In this document: piece after piece, positions 61,238-64,000 of the stretch
How positions within the stretch are numbered: the first letter of the stretch is position 1
Layout of the letters: each line of letters starts with the position of its first letter
Assembly (NCBI GenBank): GCA_009773515.1
Contig: WSXX01000003.1
Location: 62,001-126,000, forward strand
From: Bacteroidota bacterium
GTDB taxonomy: Bacteria > Bacteroidota > Bacteroidia > Bacteroidales > Lentimicrobiaceae
DNA length: 64,000 nucleotides
Reading direction: 5' to 3'
Translations under genes and position numbers: made by a program
The notes under the pieces: model-generated
Database searches by the model: none
What the model saw: only the letters and a program-made list of their open reading frames with translations
Told to the model about the DNA's origin: nothing

Positions 61238-63894
61238 TCCGGTAGTTTGAATTTCATAATCACCTCGCCTGTTTCCTGATTAACTTCAATGGATTGACTG
61301 TTCAAACCCAGATCTTTTCCTGTGGCCATTTTAAAAATTCCTGCAAGAAACTGCATTCCGCTATTCATCACCTGTTCTATTTCCTGTGTTTTTTCCGCTT
61401 TCTCAGGGCTTTGTGCTGATGTCCTGGAAATGGTGGGCACCTCAGCTGTTGCCGGAGTTTCTTCAGGTTCTTCAAACAAATCAAGCACTCCTTGCTGTGC
61501 AATTGATTTTTCTCTTTTTCCGGATTCCGGTACTTCAAAAACAGGTGTCGGTTCCAGCTCTGGCAAAGGTTGGTTTTCTGCCTGGGCAATAAAAGCTTCA
61601 AGTTGTTGAATAAATTGCGACCTTCCTTTGTTAGAAAAATCAACGAAGTTGGTGGTGCTTGAGCTGTCAAGTACACCATCAAAAAGGTTTTGCTTTATCA
61701 GCAAACCAGTGGCTATCTGCTCTTCAATGCTGTTTTTGGTGATAAAGTTAAAGATGGTGAGCTTGTTGCTTTTCTGACCCAGGCGGTCGATACGTCCGAT
61801 GCGCTGATTCTTTTTGGCAGGATTCCAGGGTAATTCAAAGTTGATCAGGGTATCAGCTACCTGAAGGTTAAGGCCCGATCCGCCGGCTTCGGTGGAAAGG
61901 AAAATTTTAATCTGAGGATTGGTTTCAAACCGCTGAATTAACTCACCACGTTGCTTTACAGGAACTGTTCCGTTCAATTCTGCAAAGCCAATGTTATTCT
62001 CTCTTAATAATTGTCCGATTAGTTTATGAACCTTTAACCATTCCGAAAAGATGATTATTTTACGGTCGGAGTTAACAACATCAAGTTTTTCAAGCAGCAT
62101 ATATCTGAGCTCTTCCAGCTTTGGCGATTCGTTGGTTTCCTCGTCAATCAGATAAGTTGAATCGCACACCATGCGCATGCTGGCAAGCAGCAACTGCAGC
62201 TTTTGCAGGTCATATGGTGTCATGAACTTCTTGCTGATAATACTGGCAATTCCTCTTGCATATGAAGCGTGGTAATCTGCCTGCAAGGGCGAAAGGCTTA
62301 CCGGAACATTGAATTGCTGTACATTGGGCAGTTGTTCCAGTACTTTACGCTTTTCGCGACGTATCAGGATTTTGTCTAGCCGTTTATTTAATTTCTGAAG
62401 ATCATAATAACCATTGATCTTATTCTGTTTAACCGGATCGAACAAACAATGCTGGTAAGAGAATTCCCACAGCGGGCCAAAAAACCAGGGGTTTATTGCA
62501 CTAACCAGAGAAAATATATCAATTAGTCGGTTTTCAATGGGTGTTCCGGTAATCACCAGAACATGTTTCACCAGCAGTTTACTTACCGATGATGCAGTTT
62601 TGGTTTCATAATTTTTTATTCGCTGTGCTTCATCCAGTATCAGGAAATCAAAACCGGATCTATTCAAAGACATACGGTCGCGCAAAATGGTTTCGTAATT
62701 GATGATGTAGAAAAAATGATCCTCATCTTTATACTGCATTTCGCGTTCTTCGGGCAAACCTTCAATTACAAGGGCTTTTTCGCTGGTGAATTTTTCAATT
62801 TCTTTTTTCCATTGTTCTTTTAATGAAGCCGGGCATACCACCAGCGTTTTGCGAAATCCGAATACCTCTTTTTTCTGAATTGCGGTTACAATTGCCTGCA
62901 ATGTCTTTCCAAGCCCCATTTCGTCGGCAATAATGGCTGTTTTGCGGAATAAAGCAAATTCAACCCCTTCTTTCTGGTAAGGGAAAAGCTCTGCATTGAT
63001 CAATGAATAATCGGGGCGATACTCTTTACTCAACTTTTCAAGCATCTCTTCTTCGTAAGCTGCTTCAATCTTTTCCTGTACCTCAGGGCGTATGCGGATA
63101 AGCGGGAATGCGGCAGCTTCGTTCAAAAAACCAAGAAAAGAAATGGATTTATTGTCCTCAATAAAGCGGGCATTTTTAAAGTACCGCGAAATAAGCAACT
63201 GCTCATTCACGGGCATGGTATGTGGATAATGCCAGGTAATTTTGTAATCGTTCTGCGGATCACAGTAAATTTCAATAAACGGATAGGTTTTGTCCATCCG
63301 GTTATAAAGCGAATGATTATTCTTTAATTCCTTGAAAGCGAACATAATGTGTTTGGTGGTTCCAAGCTTGTTCAGCCGTGAATCCATGCTGTCGCTGTAA
63401 CCGGTTTCATTTTCAAAGTCTCTTAAAAATACCTTGTATTTTATACCGTTTTCGTTGGTAAGAATGTGATCACCGTATATGTTTGATGCCCATTTTATGT
63501 AATATTTGGCATTTTCGGCTTTCACACGGCGCTCATCCATTACCCGCTTTATCATTCCTTCGCGGGTATATTTTTTGTGCTCTGAAGCTTCGCGGGCATC
63601 CAGCAAACTGAGCTCATATTCAACCTGAAGGAGGCAGGCATATGAGAATCTGTCCCAACCGCTGCGTTCACCTTCTTTTAATGGAATCACATCATTATCG
63701 TAAACATCAAGTCTTATCTCAAATTGCCTGATTTCCTGAGGGTGGCTAACCATCAGCTCAAAACTGACTGCAGATTGTGAAAGTATCTGACAATCATTGT
63801 TATTGAATTGTAATTCGCCATGTATTAGTTCCGCCTTTGGAAGAACTTCTCTGACTTTTTTGATCTGTTTGAAAATGATTTCCCTGATTTCCAT
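61234..63894 (-). CDS. SNF2-family DEAD/DEAH-like helicase
   Basis: The 886-residue protein starts at the ATG at 63894; a TTG four codons upstream is less likely. An N-terminal region of about 290 residues has no motif that I recognise. The SNF2 ATPase follows: ADEMGLGKTLQAIVTAIQKK (Walker A, about 318), FLILDEAQRIKNYETKT (about 414), and the helicase C part with FLSTEAGGSGLNLQVADTLI and QRIGRIDRLGQ (about 703). A low-complexity Pro/Glu-rich linker comes near the end. Such proteins translocate on double-stranded DNA. No nuclease or methylase partner is next to it, so a defence role is not indicated. Confidence 0.92.
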   Translation of the reverse strand: MEIREIIFKQIKKVREVLPKAELIHGELQFNNNDCQILSQSAVSFELMVSHPQEIRQFEIRLDVYDNDVIPLKEGERSGWDRFSYACLLQVEYELSLLDAREASEHKKYTREGMIKRVMDERRVKAENAKYYIKWASNIYGDHILTNENGIKYKVFLRDFENETGYSDSMDSRLNKLGTTKHIMFAFKELKNNHSLYNRMDKTYPFIEIYCDPQNDYKITWHYPHTMPVNEQLLISRYFKNARFIEDNKSISFLGFLNEAAAFPLIRIRPEVQEKIEAAYEEEMLEKLSKEYRPDYSLINAELFPYQKEGVEFALFRKTAIIADEMGLGKTLQAIVTAIQKKEVFGFRKTLVVCPASLKEQWKKEIEKFTSEKALVIEGLPEEREMQYKDEDHFFYIINYETILRDRMSLNRSGFDFLILDEAQRIKNYETKTASSVSKLLVKHVLVITGTPIENRLIDIFSLVSAINPWFFGPLWEFSYQHCLFDPVKQNKINGYYDLQKLNKRLDKILIRREKRKVLEQLPNVQQFNVPVSLSPLQADYHASYARGIASIISKKFMTPYDLQKLQLLLASMRMVCDSTYLIDEETNESPKLEELRYMLLEKLDVVNSDRKIIIFSEWLKVHKLIGQLLRENNIGFAELNGTVPVKQRGELIQRFETNPQIKIFLSTEAGGSGLNLQVADTLINFELPWNPAKKNQRIGRIDRLGQKSNKLTIFNFITKNSIEEQIATGLLIKQNLFDGVLDSSSTTNFVDFSNKGRSQFIQQLEAFIAQAENQPLPELEPTPVFEVPESGKREKSIAQQGVLDLFEEPEETPATAEVPTISRTSAQSPEKAEKTQEIEQVMNSGMQFLAGIFKMATGKDLGLNSQSIEVNQETGEVIMKFKLPD

Positions 63895-64000
63895 ATTCTC
63901 TGGCAATTACCGCTGATTTTTTGGGTGAAAATGATTCTTCAAAAATACATATTCCCTGAAAGCACTTTTCGGTATGATGTTAACTAAATTGGCTGCTTTT

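Noticed and set aside
61234-63894. A defence island around the SNF2 helicase and the AAA/DUF4143 ATPase.
   Set aside because: The two are 46 kb apart, each among housekeeping genes, with no nuclease or methylase partner.

Overview
The window looks like a chromosomal segment of a Bacteroidota (Bacteroidetes) bacterium, probably close to Bacteroidales or a neighbouring gliding/T9SS lineage. Evidence: a gldE-gldD pair, a protein with a type IX secretion (T9SS) sorting tail, the typical block flippase-dut-TPR-DUF4292-EnvC, many TAnnTTTG promoter boxes just upstream of genes, and an almost complete lack of Shine-Dalgarno sites. The species cannot be named from the sequence. Almost all of it is ordinary core genome. 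I see no insertion sequence, prophage or CRISPR array.

Layout. 1-8.3 kb: a LytS-type propeller sensor cut by the left edge, with YceI-like and exported deformylase-like genes; the Mg2+ channel gene mgtE behind an unusual leader; a queuosine-precursor transporter; and a strange Cys/Trp-rich hendecad-repeat metalloprotease with a small membrane partner. 8.8-14.4 kb: folB, tRNA-Cys, a porin / FMN-binding protein / MntP group, then glnS followed directly by tRNA-Gln. 14.5-24.4 kb: an AAA+ ATPase, a DUF2891 protein, an outer-membrane-type gene broken by an amber codon, a three-gene O-acetylation operon (MBOAT plus two SGNH proteins), a YbaK-type deacylase and gltX. 24.6-39.2 kb: a membrane nucleotide cyclase, a DUF4175 protein, ybeY, mnmG between two parS-like sites, a methyltransferase, an NtrY-type kinase and a polysaccharide flippase. 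39.2-49.2 kb: dut, TPR protein, DUF4292 lipoprotein, EnvC-like protein, tatA, tRNA-Ala, thpR, an ECF sigma factor with a likely anti-sigma, a fructosamine kinase, lutB and rpiB. 49.2-49.8 kb: an AT-rich divergent spacer with clustered DnaA-box-like 9-mers and a TAA tract, a candidate replication origin. 49.8-64 kb: nadA, a MORN-type repeat protein, a nitroreductase, a lipoprotein, a T9SS cargo protein, a Tat-exported GH109-like enzyme, free-Met-sulfoxide reductase, butyrate kinase, gldE-gldD and a SNF2 helicase.

How the parts fit. Several groups serve the envelope: O-acetylation, flippase, EnvC-like amidase activation, Tat and gliding/T9SS. Others serve translation: glnS, gltX, a deacylase, mnmG, ybeY and three tRNAs. 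Two parS-like sites near 31-33 kb and the candidate oriC near 49.6 kb suggest that the window covers the origin-proximal part of the chromosome. The least ordinary items are the hendecad metalloprotease, the mgtE leader with alternative base pairing, and the oriC/parS signals. All readings are by eye, without database searches or structure prediction.
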